Shown in pieces: positions 52,386 through 61,680 of a DNA stretch of 64,000 bases; positions within the stretch are counted from its first letter, which is position 1; every line of letters starts with the position of its first letter. The translations under genes were made by a program, and so were the position numbers. This stretch comes from CAWDVK01 sp963805715 (lineage in GTDB: Bacteria; Actinomycetota; Actinomycetes; Streptosporangiales; Streptosporangiaceae): assembly GCA_963805715.1 (NCBI GenBank), contig CAWDVK010000010.1, positions 40,514 through 104,513 on the forward strand, written 5' to 3'. Below the pieces are notes generated by a model. The model saw only the letters and a program-made list of their open reading frames with translations, ran no database searches and was not told the origin of the DNA.

Positions 52386-52703
52386 CCGACGAGCTTAGAG
52401 GTCATCGTTCCCCGCCGGACGATTCCCCGCACGGCCCGGCCGATCACCCTCCGTCCGGGCCGGGCACCACCCGCACCGCCGCCGGCAGGACCGCCGCCAG
52501 GTCACATCGCCCTCATGCGAAGACAGTGCGGTCCGTTGCCGCATCATGATGCTCATCTACGCATACTCATGCACAATTGGCGGGCGATCAGCGCCGCGTA
52601 TCTCTTGAGGAAGCTCTTCGTTATCAGGGTCGGGACGTGCGACGCGGCCAGATCGATGCTGAATCGAAAATCGGCTGGTCAGTGGGTCGGGTCTGACTAC
52701 CAG
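52386..52703. other. Intergenic region before the terminator
   Basis: A 318-base stretch upstream of the YciO gene. It should contain that gene's promoter. Several short AT-rich patches occur around 52540-52620. No gene, tRNA or riboswitch was recognised. Confidence 0.4.
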
Positions 52704-52736
52704 GACCGCCCCCCTGATACTTCCAGGGGGGCGGTC
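52704..52736. terminator. Perfect 13-base hairpin, bidirectional terminator
   Basis: GACCGCCCCCCTG (52704-52716) pairs perfectly with CAGGGGGGCGGTC (52724-52736) around a seven-base loop. On the plus strand TCTTCGG follows. It lies 55 bases downstream of the amidohydrolase stop (52791, minus strand) and probably terminates that transcript. Confidence 0.75.
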
Positions 52737-52790
52737 TTCGGCGCTGCGGTAGCCGGGGCGGATAGGTTCCCACCCGGGGCAGGACTAGCC

Positions 52791-54765
52791 TCAGGTCGAC
52801 CGTATCCAGCCGAGCCGGGCGTTGGTCCGTCCGGCGCCTGTCTCGGCGATCTGCTCCTTGATCTTGGTGAAGTTGTCATCCGGGATCAGGGCCGGGGTGA
52901 TCGGGGTCGGGTAGCCGACGCCCTGCAGCACGGTGTCGATGGGGCTGCCGGGTTGCATGGACGCCGCGTAATCCGCCAGGTTGCCCTGCCGGTAGGCGCT
53001 GCCGCGCGTGCCGACGGGTATGACCTCACGGCCATACAGTCCGTAGTGCCGTGCGCTGTTGAGGCCGAGGATGTTCCGCTTGTCGCTCTCGGTGAGGCAT
53101 GGGTAGTTCCATTTCTCCTGGATCTGCTCCGGGATCTGGAATCGCCACAACGCGTCGACCTGCCATTGCGGGCCGCCGTACCAGAGCGAGTCCGAGCCGA
53201 ACACGATGTGGTCCGAGCCCATGTAGTACAGCAGCTGGCCGATCAGGTGCGACCACACCGTGGGGAAGGTCACGATCATCGAGGCCATTGTCGTCCCGAG
53301 CTTCCGCGTAGACATTGCGGAGCGGGTAGAAGCTCGAGGGAGAGGTGGATGTCGGTTCCGCCCCGGCCTCGTACCTGCCGCCTGCGATCTGGGCGAACTG
53401 CGTGGACCACCGGATGTTCGGGACGCTGTGCCCGTGGCTGTCCGTAAGCGTGGTCGGCGGCATCGCCCCCGGCAAGTTCTCGATGTCCTGCAGAGACTGG
53501 AGCACAAAGAAACTCGGCCGGATGCAGGAGTGATAGATGATGAAATTGAACTGCGGCCAGTCGGTGGCCGCCTTCACGATGTCGTCGGGGTTCCCGTAAT
53601 CCGGCGTGTTGTTCGGCCCGCCAGGCTGCGACCCGGACGCGGACAGTCCCTTGTGAATGCAGATGTTGAAGAACCCGGGGTGCTCCCTGAGCTGGTTCCT
53701 GTTCGCGTTGATGACCGCGTAGGTGGGATAGGCGATCACCGGATCATCCAGCCGCCACCTCGTGAACTCGGCGCCGGGCGCGGCGCTGGCCGCCTCAGCG
53801 ACGCAGTAGCCCTTCCACGAATCCGGCTGGCAGTACTCGATCTGCCATTGGGTGTAGTCGCCGAAGGCCGGGTCCTGCAGGTTCCCGACGCCGGGGTAGA
53901 TCTGGGCATGGGCAAAGGCCCGCCGTGAGCCCGCGAGGGCATTGATGAAGTCCCGGCATTGCGAGGTCTGATAGCCGGTCAGTATCTCGCTGACCAGGCT
54001 CTCGGTGATATTGGACGCCGGCCCGGGAACACCGCCGCCGGGCGGCGTGAACAAGGCGATGTTCGCGTTGCTGATGATCGAGATGCTCGTCTGGGCCTGC
54101 AGGTACAGGCGGTTGATGTACTCCCCCAGATGGAACTCGCCGAGAGCGGTCAGCGGCGGCCCGGAATTGGGCGGGAAGGCGGGGCCGAGCTGCGCCGGGT
54201 TCCAGTCCGTCCACAGGTTGCCGAGCTCGTCGGGACCGGCGGCGTTCCCGCCCGTGCCGTTGAAGGGGTTGGAGGTGTACCCCGCAGCCGTGGACGCCGG
54301 TCCCGGGCCCTGCGCCAGTGCCCGCAGCCCGTTACCGCCGTTCATGCTCGACCGGACGATGTGCGTCTGGTCATCGAAGACGAACACGTCCCGCGGCATT
54401 CCGTTCTCCTCGTACGCCGCGGTCTCATACATTTCGGCCCGGTCCACCTTGAAGAACTTCTTGCCGTACACCTCGTTCATCGCGATGAAGGCCGCGGCCA
54501 TGCCGCCGGTGCCGACCAGGAAGTTGCGGCGGCTGGTCCCGAGCTTCTTGGCGGCCTCGTCGGCCAGCTCCTTGATCCGGTACTCCACGTGCCGCTGCTG
54601 CTCGGTCTGCGGGTGCGGCATGTACTCGCCGTTGGACACCATCCGGGTCGGGACCGGGGACTGGAACGCCTCGGTCTCGGCCGGCGCGACGTGCCTGAGC
54701 TGCTCGTCGCTCAGCCACGCATCCTCTTCGCGGGAATCGGGGGGTCGCTCTGAATTCGACCACAT
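52791..54765 (-). CDS. Tat-type exported amidohydrolase, reading frame interrupted
   Basis: The start at 54765 (AGGAG eight bases upstream) gives MWSNSERPPD. A twin-arginine motif, TSRRNFLVGTGG, follows at about 77-88 with a hydrophobic stretch, unusually far from the N-terminus. The rest is an amidohydrolase-2-like enzyme: VFDDQTHIV, FNICIHKG, IIYHSCIRPSFF and, in another frame, FGSDSLWYGG. The first frame is lost after LRNVYAE. Deleting one base of the TT at 53302-53303 (AA on the coding strand) restores VYAELGTTMASMIVTFPTVW and a product of about 657 residues. Probably a metal-dependent decarboxylase or hydrolase acting outside the membrane. Confidence 0.78.
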
Positions 54766-56127
54766 ACGCTTTACTCCTGTTCTGGCGTCTGCCGGAGCTT
54801 CCGATATGGGCTCTGTCCTTTTCTTTCTTTCTCTCTCTCCCAAGGTGCTGCCGGGCGGGCTGGGAACGTCCCCGCCCTATGCCAGGTCAACTGCGATCAA
54901 GCTCTGAGCACGGGCCTGGGTCCAGAACCCGCGTGATTGACAACGAGTACGGACCGGGATGGCCGCGGGTGCGCGCAGCCGCGCGATCGGGGCGGCCAGC
55001 GGCGAGCACGCCACCCCGTCCACTGCCGGGGCTGGCCGAGGCGCCGCGGCCCAGGTGACTCGGATCCAGCGCCGCATGATCATTACGACAGCACCCCAGC
55101 GCGCCTGGATGAGCCCTCAACCCGGGCCGTCACCGGCGCACCGGCCTCGGCCAGCACAGCCGCCAGGAATAAGCTCACCGGCACCGTCACCATGCCAGTG
55201 GCCAATACGGTGCACCTCGGCACGCGTCCGGTGCTCCCGACGATCATCCGGACTCCGTGCAGACGCCGCAGCGCCAGGACTAACGCTGTCCGCAATTCAC
55301 ACCGGCGACCCACATTTGGATGGTAGGACGGCAAAACCGGGAAAACAAGCCTCTTGCCCTATCCCTGCGGTATCATATTGAGAATGCCGTTTCGTCAACG
55401 GTTCTCTATTCAGGCACCACCAGCCTCGATTTTCATGCCATTCCCACTGGCCTCATTTATGTACTGCCTTGCGCCAGGCGAGGACTCCGGGGCACATGTC
55501 ACGGCCAGCCGGCGGCCAGCCGGCTTCGGTCGATTCGACGTTCCGCGCGGCCAGGACAGGGCCGACGATGCCGATCATGGCGACGCGGGAAAGGAAGATG
55601 CCCACCACGCCGGTGTGCCAGCGTGCCTGCGCGCCAGGACCCCGCTCCCCGGTCGCCGCTCCCGCCGCCGAGGCTGCGCCCCGTGGTCAGCCGGGTCACC
55701 ACGATGTTGTGCGCGCGTCGATGCGGCAGGCGCACAACCTAGGCGGCCCGGAGCGCGCGCAGCCAGTAGCGCACCATGTCCCGCCCAGGATCCGTCCTCG
55801 GCACAAGGAGCGATGCACGCCGACGGTACCTGGTATTGGCATCACGATCGGCCCACCCAGTTTGCATGACTATGCATGACCGCCGGAATCGGAAACCGTC
55901 CGCACATGCCGCGAGTTAGGCGCGTTCGCTGTCCCTGTTGGTGTGCTGGGCCAGGTTCCACGCAGGACTCGCTGGCCTCGGGGTCGGCCATGACGGTGTG
56001 ATGCTCATGGTGCTCCGGGACGGTCGCCCCGGGTTGCTCCAGCCCTGGCGACCTCGGCCTGTACTGGGCCGGGGGCACGCAGGTCGAGGCGCATCCGGTT
56101 CCTGGCCGTCGTGGGCTCGGGTGAGTC
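54766..56127. other. Long non-coding or decayed region
   Basis: About 1.36 kb with no intact gene. The minus strand around 55460-55630 reads RWHTGVVGIFLSRVAMIGIV and then GPVLAARNVE, which looks like a membrane-protein fragment ending in a stop. Around 55150-55250 the minus strand has VPRCTVLATGMVTVPVSLFL. An AT-rich block lies at 55340-55470. At 55864-55883 there is a relative of the repeat at 57685 and 60684. The region looks like a graveyard of insertions and gene ends. Confidence 0.45.
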
Positions 56128-56694
56128 TCACGTCAGGGTTTCCCCCTTCCGCGGCTCTGCTTGATTGATCCCCGGGCCGTTCACGGCCTGGCTGGGGTTC
56201 CACCCCGGGACTGATCCGCCCGCCAGCACGGAGAACGTGAAGTAGAGCACCTTGGCGGCACCCCGGCGGTTGACGTAGAAGTCCGCCATCTGCCGGTACG
56301 ACGGCTGGCCGTTGTGGGTCACGATGTCCTGCAGGCGCACCGTGACCGTGTACGTGGTCGGGCGCCAGCCGGAGATCGGACCTGGCTGCGGCCAGTAGAT
56401 GTCGAGCTTGCCTGCCGCCCATGCCCGGCGGCCGCCCCAGCTCCGCCAGGCCAGCTGCCGGACAATCGGCGCTCCGCCCATGCCCACGTCGATCAGGTCA
56501 GGGCGCTGAACCATCCCGGACCAGCCGGCCGCGCCTGGCTGCACCCGCACCGGGACGGCCGCCGCGCTGGCCGGGCCCGCCGCGACCGGGCGGGCGCTCG
56601 TGCCGGGCGTGCCGCACGCAGCCAGCCCGCCCGCGACAACGGCGGCCGTGATGATGCCCAGGATCCTGGATGTGCTGCTCAACTGACGATTCAC
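56128..56694 (-). CDS. Secreted lipoprotein of unknown function
   Basis: A 188-residue protein starting with GTG 56694 with GGAGG eight bases upstream. The signal peptide (LGIITAAVVAGGLAACG) ends in a lipobox with Cys27. The mature part begins with an Ala/Pro linker, then a strand-rich domain containing APIVRQLAWRSWGGRRAWAA, then YWPQPGPISGWRPTTYTVTV and VLYFTFSVLAGGSVPGW. It should be lipid-anchored outside the membrane. I do not recognise a named domain. Confidence 0.78.
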   Translation of the reverse strand: MNRQLSSTSRILGIITAAVVAGGLAACGTPGTSARPVAAGPASAAAVPVRVQPGAAGWSGMVQRPDLIDVGMGGAPIVRQLAWRSWGGRRAWAAGKLDIYWPQPGPISGWRPTTYTVTVRLQDIVTHNGQPSYRQMADFYVNRRGAAKVLYFTFSVLAGGSVPGWNPSQAVNGPGINQAEPRKGETLT

Positions 56695-57210
56695 TCCCCC
56701 TGTCCTCCTCAAGGACACGCCCTGCAGCAGCGCCGCGCAAGGCGCTGGTCTTGACCATCCCGGTTTCGGCGTCGCCAGCCGCGATGACCTCGAGCAAGCG
56801 GTTCTGCTGTTCGATGAGCAAGGGGTGCGGCACGGTGAGATCACCAGCCTGCCGTCATGCTCTCGTTCGAGGATCCCGATGGCGTCCAGCCCGAGCTGCC
56901 TGATCCGCCGATGATCAGGTGCTCGCTGTGTGTTCCGGGTCGGATAACTCCCGGCCGCTGGCTCTATTGGCTCACGCAAATTCACGTTATCCCGCGACGA
57001 GCACAGTGCTTGCACGGCACCTGATCGGGGCAGGGGCCCGCGGTCGCGTCGGCGAAAGCGCCGGTAAGCCTGGATGCGCCTTCGTTCGGCGAACTGCCTG
57101 ACCGTCAAGCTGGGCCGACGGGATGGTGGCGGGTCGAGCGGCCCGAGACGCATGTCGAGGGTTTTACGACGATCCGGCGGTAGTCCCCTTGGCGCGAGGA
57201 GGTTTGACAG
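56695..57210. other. Intergenic region with a possible coding fragment
   Basis: About 515 bases. The minus strand near 56730-56830 reads PHPLLIEQQNRLLEVIAAGD and AETGMVKTSALRGAAAG, possibly the end of another gene lost otherwise. GAGGAGG at about 57195 belongs to the next gene. Confidence 0.35.
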
Positions 57211-57705
57211 GTGAACGTTAACCGCGCCTGGTGGGACGAGCGGGCCGGGTTGCACGGCAAGGACCGTGTCTACGACACGGCCGGTTTCCTCGCGGGCAAT
57301 TCGCGGCTGCGTCAGCTTGAGGTTGAGGTTGCTGGCAACGTCCACGGGCAGGATGTTGTGCACCTGCAGTGCCACACCGGTATGGACACGCTGTCGTGGC
57401 TGCGAGTGGGCGCGGGCACGGTGACCGGCATCGACTTCTCCAACGTCGCGGCTGAGCAGGCGAGGCAGACCGCGGCGGCGGCCGGCTACGCCGACCGGGC
57501 CTGGTTCGTGCAGGCCGGCGCGGTGGCCGTCCCGGTGGCGCTTCAGGATCGTTTCGACGTGTGCGTGGCGACCTACGGTGTGCTGGAGTGGATCGGCAAC
57601 GTCGCGGCCTGGATGCGGTCCGCCGCTGGGTTGCTGCGCCGGGGTGCTCGCCTCGTGGTGGTCGAACGCCTGCCAGGCCGAGCCAGGTCGCATGATTATT
57701 CATGA
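57211..57705 (+). pseudogene. Truncated SAM methyltransferase
   Basis: GTG 57211 is preceded by a strong GAGGAGG. The start NVNRAWWDERAGLHGKDRVY, motif I (DVVHLQCHTGMDTLSWLRVG), GIDFSNVAAEQAR and FDVCVATYGVLEWIGN belong to a methyltransferase family normally about 270 residues long. At RGARLVVVE the conserved sequence ends; the last twelve residues come from the repeat at 57685-57709, which also supplies the stop. The C-terminal 100 residues are missing, so the protein is probably inactive. Confidence 0.75.
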
Positions 57706-57709
57706 TCGC
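57685..57709. repeat. Copy 1 of a dispersed 25-base repeat
   Basis: AGGNCGCATGATTATTCATG followed by ATCGC occurs here and at 60684-60708 with one mismatch, in the same orientation. A weaker relative (CATGACTATGCATGACCGC) is at 55865-55883. Similarity extends at lower identity on both sides for 20-30 bases. It looks like the end of an insertion sequence or a small non-autonomous element, and it truncates the methyltransferase gene. Confidence 0.7.
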
Positions 57710-57760
57710 CCGGCCAGGGGAACGCCCGCATCTGCAGCTCCCCGAGCGTGCCGAGCGAGG

Positions 57761-57876
57761 TGATACACGGGTGATCATTGCCGCTCTTTGTCTCCGCGAC
57801 TGAGTAATGATCACCCGTGTATCAGGCGTTATACGGCCCGGAGGGCTCGGTGATCTTCGATCACCCGTATAACGCC
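57761..57876. promoter_or_regulatory. Set of inverted repeats upstream of glcD
   Basis: TGATACACGGGTGATCATT (57761-57779) is the perfect complement of the inverted copy at 57806-57824, 26 bases apart. Then GGCGTTATACGG (57825-57836) pairs perfectly with CCGTATAACGCC (57865-57876). A motif GATCACCCGTRTA is thus present three times, once inverted at 57763, and directly at about 57809 and 57860. It lies 150-270 bases before glcD. It could be an operator array for a GntR-type regulator or a cruciform/terminator structure. Confidence 0.65.
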
Positions 57877-58026
57877 GACTCCGCGCTCGCGGTGAAGGCC
57901 GGGCGGGCGCCGGCCCGCACGCACCGGCCGAGCAGATCTGTGCGCGACCTGCCTGGCAACCGCGTCGGCGGCGGAAATCGTGGTGGTATGGACAACGTCA
58001 TGCCAGCCGTGTTTGCTTAGCTGTCA

Positions 58027-59427
58027 GTGCTTGATGAAACCCGCATTCCCCGGCCTGTGCTGGCCGAGTTGCGCGCCATCTCTGGACCGGAGAACCTCCG
58101 GCTGGCAGAGGGCGAGCTTGCCGTGTACGCGCGCGATGCGACACCGTTGTTCCGCGGGATGCCGGATGCTGTTATCGCGCCGGCGGACGCCGGGCAGGTC
58201 GCACGGATCCTGCGGCTGGCTACGGATCACGGTATCCCGGTCGTCCCGCGGGGCGCCGGCTCCAATCTGTGCGCGGGCACCGTCCCGCTGACCGGCGGCA
58301 TCGTGCTGTCCACCGTGCGGATGAACCGCATTCTGGAGGTAGCGCCCGAGGAGATGCTGGCACGAGCCGAGACCGGGGTATCGACCATGGCACTGGGCGA
58401 CGCCGCAGCGGCGCAGGGCCTGTTCTACCCGCCCGATCCGGGCAGCCGCAGCGTCTCCACGATCGGCGGCAACGTTGCTACCTGCGCGGGCGGGCTGCGC
58501 GGGCTCAAGTACGGCGTCACCCGCAACTACGTGCTGGGGCTGACGGTCGTGCTGCCGACCGGCGAGATTGTGCGGACCGGCGGCCGGCTCTGGAAGGATG
58601 TCGCGGGTTACGACCTGACCCGGTTGATCACCGGATCCGAGGGCACCCTCGGCGTGATCACCGAGGTAACGGTGGCGCTGCTGCCGGATCCGTCCGCCAG
58701 TCGCACCGGCCTGGCCTACTTCGACTCCCTGACCCAGGCCGGCCGTGCCGTTTCCGGCATCCTCGCCGCGGGCGTCATCCCGTCGACGCTGGAGTTTCTC
58801 GACCGCAGCTGCATGGACGCGGTCGAGCAGTATGCGCATCTGGGCCTGGATGCCGGCGCCGGTGCCCTGCTGCTGTTCGGCGACGACGGCGACGAGGCGA
58901 CCGTGGCGCGCAGCTTCGAGCGGATCACGGCTGTCTGCGAGAACTCCGGTGCCATCGGAGTCCAGACCGCCGGTGATGTCACCGAATCCGAGGCGCTGCT
59001 GACCGCCCGGCGCTGCACCCTTCCGGCGCTGTCCCGGCTGGGCTCGCTGACGATTCTCGAGGACGCCAGCGTGCCCAGGCCGCGGCTGGCGGAGATGGTC
59101 GCGCGCATCGACGCGATAGCCGCGCGGCACCGGGTCACCATGGCGACCTTCGGCCACGCGGGCGACGGCAACCTGCATCCGACCTGCGTGCTGGAATCCG
59201 CCGAGGACACCGAGGGAATCGCCCGGGCCGAGCGCGCCTTCGCGGAGATCTTCCGCTCCGCGGTCGAGCTCGGCGGCACGATCACCGGCGAGCACGGAGT
59301 CGGGGCTGCCAAGCTGCCTTATCTGGAACAGCGCCTCGGAAAGGCACAAATAGACCTGATCCGGCGGATCAAGACCGCCTTCGACCCTGCTGGCATCCTC
59401 AATCCCGGAAAGCTGGGCTCCCGGTGA
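58027..59427 (+). CDS. glcD: Glycolate/D-lactate oxidase FAD-binding subunit
   Basis: A 466-residue FAD-linked oxidase starting with GTG 58027 (no strong ribosome site). The PCMH-type FAD-binding domain contains VVPRGAGSNLCAGTVP and GGNVATCAGGLRGLKYGVTR. The C-terminal domain carries TFGHAGDGNLHPTCVLES and GTITGEHGVGAAKL, the metal and substrate region of the GlcD/D-lactate dehydrogenase family. With the Fe-S protein encoded next it oxidises glycolate or D-lactate and passes electrons to the quinone pool. A separate GlcE gene is absent. Confidence 0.93.
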   Translation: MLDETRIPRPVLAELRAISGPENLRLAEGELAVYARDATPLFRGMPDAVIAPADAGQVARILRLATDHGIPVVPRGAGSNLCAGTVPLTGGIVLSTVRMNRILEVAPEEMLARAETGVSTMALGDAAAAQGLFYPPDPGSRSVSTIGGNVATCAGGLRGLKYGVTRNYVLGLTVVLPTGEIVRTGGRLWKDVAGYDLTRLITGSEGTLGVITEVTVALLPDPSASRTGLAYFDSLTQAGRAVSGILAAGVIPSTLEFLDRSCMDAVEQYAHLGLDAGAGALLLFGDDGDEATVARSFERITAVCENSGAIGVQTAGDVTESEALLTARRCTLPALSRLGSLTILEDASVPRPRLAEMVARIDAIAARHRVTMATFGHAGDGNLHPTCVLESAEDTEGIARAERAFAEIFRSAVELGGTITGEHGVGAAKLPYLEQRLGKAQIDLIRRIKTAFDPAGILNPGKLGSR

Positions 59428-60494
59428 TCAGCGGCAAGGTGTCACGCGCTGGCCCGATCTTCGACCCGGCGCTGCTCAGCCGCTGCATCTCCTGCGGGTT
59501 CTGCCTGCCGGCGTGCCCGACTTACGCGCTGACCGGTGATGAGGCGTCCTCGCCACGAGGCAGGATCACCCTGATGCGGGCGCTGGAATCCGGAACGCTG
59601 CCACCCGATGACCCGACGCTGGCCGAGCAGGCCTCCTTCTGCCTGGGCTGCCGGGCCTGCGAGCCGGTGTGCCCGGCGGGAGTGCAGTACGGCGACCTCC
59701 TCGAGCAATGGCGGGGTTTCCAGTGGACCGGGCGCCGTCGGCCACTGGCCGTCCGGTTCCTGATCTTCGCGGCCGAACGCGCCTGGGCGCACCGGATCGC
59801 GGGCCGGCTGCGCGGCGCCGCGCACACTCCGGCGGCTGCATCCCAGCACTCGCTGATGCTCGGCTGCTTCGAGCGGAGCCTGTTCCCGCAGGTGAGCAGA
59901 TCGGCGCTGGCGCTAGCGCCCGAACTCGCCGTCCCCGGCAACCAGGGGTGCTGCGGCGCGCTGCACGCACATAACGGCGAGCCCGAGCAAGGCAGACAGC
60001 TAGCCGGGCAGCTCGGCGCCCAGCTGCCGGGGCAGATCGTGACCACATCCGGCGGCTGCGCAGCGCACCTGTCCTCGGTGATCGGCCGGGACCGGGTCAT
60101 TGAGCTGTCGGAATACCTGCAGGGCAGAGTGACCGGCCAGGTCCGGATCGGGGACAGGCAGGCCCGGGTCGCCCTGCAGGATTCCTGCCATCTGCGCAAC
60201 GGCCTTGACGTGTGGCGCGAACCGCGGGCGCTACTCAGCTCAGTAGCCGAGTACGTCGAGCTGCCTGGCGCGGCCCGGTGCTGCGGAGCGGCCGGCACCT
60301 ACGCGCTGGTACGGCCCCGTGACTCCCGGCGGGTACTCGACCCGAAGATCGATGAGATCGAAGCAGCCGGGATCGATTACGTGGTAGCAGTCAATCCCGG
60401 CTGCCTGCGTCAGCTCCGCCAGGGACTACGCCGCCGGAAATCAGCCGTCCGGGCGTTGCACATCGCCGATATCCTGCGCCTGGCAGCCGACTGA
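59424..60494 (+). CDS. glcF: Glycolate oxidase iron-sulfur subunit
   Basis: A 356-residue protein whose GTG overlaps the glcD stop by four bases. Two ferredoxin motifs are present: CISCGFCLPACPTY and CLGCRACEPVCPAG. Two CCG domains follow (NQGCCGALHAH with later GGCAAHL, and DSCHLRN with RCCGAAGTY). It receives electrons from the FAD subunit at the membrane. The pair is flanked on both sides by copies of the repeat at 57685 and 60684. Confidence 0.93.
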   Translation: MISGKVSRAGPIFDPALLSRCISCGFCLPACPTYALTGDEASSPRGRITLMRALESGTLPPDDPTLAEQASFCLGCRACEPVCPAGVQYGDLLEQWRGFQWTGRRRPLAVRFLIFAAERAWAHRIAGRLRGAAHTPAAASQHSLMLGCFERSLFPQVSRSALALAPELAVPGNQGCCGALHAHNGEPEQGRQLAGQLGAQLPGQIVTTSGGCAAHLSSVIGRDRVIELSEYLQGRVTGQVRIGDRQARVALQDSCHLRNGLDVWREPRALLSSVAEYVELPGAARCCGAAGTYALVRPRDSRRVLDPKIDEIEAAGIDYVVAVNPGCLRQLRQGLRRRKSAVRALHIADILRLAAD

Positions 60495-60960
60495 CGAACA
60501 ACCGGCTGCCGACCAGGCATGAGCTGGCTTTGCGCCTTGGGGTCATGTGGTGTTGAACACAGATCACTCCATCTGGCCTGTCTGAGGGCTGTCCCTTCAA
60601 ACCCGCAGCCGAACAGAACGCGCGGATCAGGCGCGCACATCTGGCGGCGAACCAAGATCCGTCAACACCTGTCTGGCCGACACAGGCCGCATGATTATTC
60701 ATGATCGCGAGGCGCGGGAAACGCCCTCTCTTGCCGTTCCTGGTGCGCTGTGGCTGGCGCGATCTTGCGCAACATTGGTCGTCTGGCCGATGAGCGCGCA
60801 TCCTCGTGAGCCGACGGCGGTGTCACGGCTCGAGGTCCGGGCGGATAGAGCCGAACCGATGCGGCTTGCGATCCGTCCTGCGCGGGCATGGATCCGGTGA
60901 GGTACCTGGACCAGCCGCTGGCACCGGCCATGGGCTCCGGTGCAGGTAAGGGGCAACGGC
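60495..60960. other. Intergenic region with IS-end-like repeat
   Basis: A 465-base gap after glcF. It holds the second copy of the dispersed repeat (60684-60708) and no gene. The minus strand upstream of that repeat reads IMNNHAACVGQTG, a counterpart of IMNNHATWLGLAG at the first copy, which suggests a shared coding origin in a lost mobile element. Confidence 0.5.
60684..60708. repeat. Copy 2 of the dispersed 25-base repeat
   Basis: The sequence is identical to 57685-57709 except for one base (T to C at the fourth position) and has the same orientation. The two copies enclose 3.0 kb that contains the operator-like array, glcD and glcF. Confidence 0.7.
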
Positions 60961-61311
60961 GTGCGATTCACCGCATACTCATTCGGTTCTGTACGAGTCG
61001 ACGGCGTGACCTACGACCACGACCTGATCATTGACCGCGGGAAGATCCGCAAGCGCAAGAAGGCCGCGTCCAGGCAGTTCCGCGGCGCGTACGGGCACAC
61101 TCCGCTGTCGATCGCGGAGGACATCCCCTGGCGATGCCGTCGGCTAGTGATTGGCACCGGTGCTGATGGCGGGTTGCCGGTGATGGAGCAGGTCCGGGAA
61201 GAGGCCCGCCGTCGCAAGGTCGAACTGGTCGTCCTTCCCACAGCACAGGCGATCGGCATGCTGGCCGGGACCCTCAAGGACACCAACGCCGTCCTGCACG
61301 TCACGTGCTGA
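60961..61311 (+). CDS. Mth938-like domain protein
   Basis: A 116-residue protein starting with GTG 60961, AAGGGG seven bases upstream. The full length matches the Mth938/NDUFAF3-like domain: YSFGSVRVDGVTYDHDLIID, RRLVIGTGADGGLPVMEQVR and VELVVLPTAQAIGMLAGTLK. Bacterial members are uncharacterised; mitochondrial relatives help assemble respiratory complex I. It follows the glc genes by 470 bases. Confidence 0.85.
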   Translation: MRFTAYSFGSVRVDGVTYDHDLIIDRGKIRKRKKAASRQFRGAYGHTPLSIAEDIPWRCRRLVIGTGADGGLPVMEQVREEARRRKVELVVLPTAQAIGMLAGTLKDTNAVLHVTC

Positions 61312-61518
61312 ACCAGCTAGCGCAGCACCGCCCTTCGCTTTGGCAGCCACGTTGCAGACGGCAGGCCGATCCTCGCTCACCCAGCACCAAGGCCGAGGCC
61401 CCCCGCGCCTCGCGGCGGCCACCTGCGTCCTCATCTGCCGCCGGTAGGGCGGGCGGGTCGGTATCAGAAGCTCCATGCATGCTGGCGACGACACATTGCC
61501 AGCACCGAGGAGAGACCG

Positions 61519-61680
61519 ATGGCCGTTCCGATCGAGACGCGCAGGCAGCGCGTCGACGCGGAGGCGGGCCGTCTGGCCGATCTCGGTGCCGTGCTCATCG
61601 GTGTCCTGAACGCCGAAGGCCTCGACCACTACGCAGTCGCGATGAAAGACCCTGAGGGCAACGAGTTCGACATCAACTGA
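61519..61680 (+). pseudogene. C-terminal fragment of a glyoxalase-like (VOC) protein
   Basis: A 53-residue frame from ATG 61519 behind GAGGAGAG. The end, HYAVAMKDPEGNEFDIN, preceded by TRRQRVDAEAGRLADLGAVL, matches the last quarter of small actinobacterial glyoxalase-like proteins that normally have about 120 residues. The N-terminal half and most metal ligands are gone. The strong ribosome site may be chance or a new fusion. Confidence 0.6.

Noticed and set aside
57817..58020. 67-codon frame reading MYQALYGPEGSVIFDHPYN
   Set aside because: It lies across the perfect inverted repeats and has no ribosome site; the protein-like look is probably chance.
58027..60494. Hidden glcE gene in the glc operon
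   Set aside because: The two genes overlap by four bases, and no third FAD-binding frame is found in any reading frame around them.
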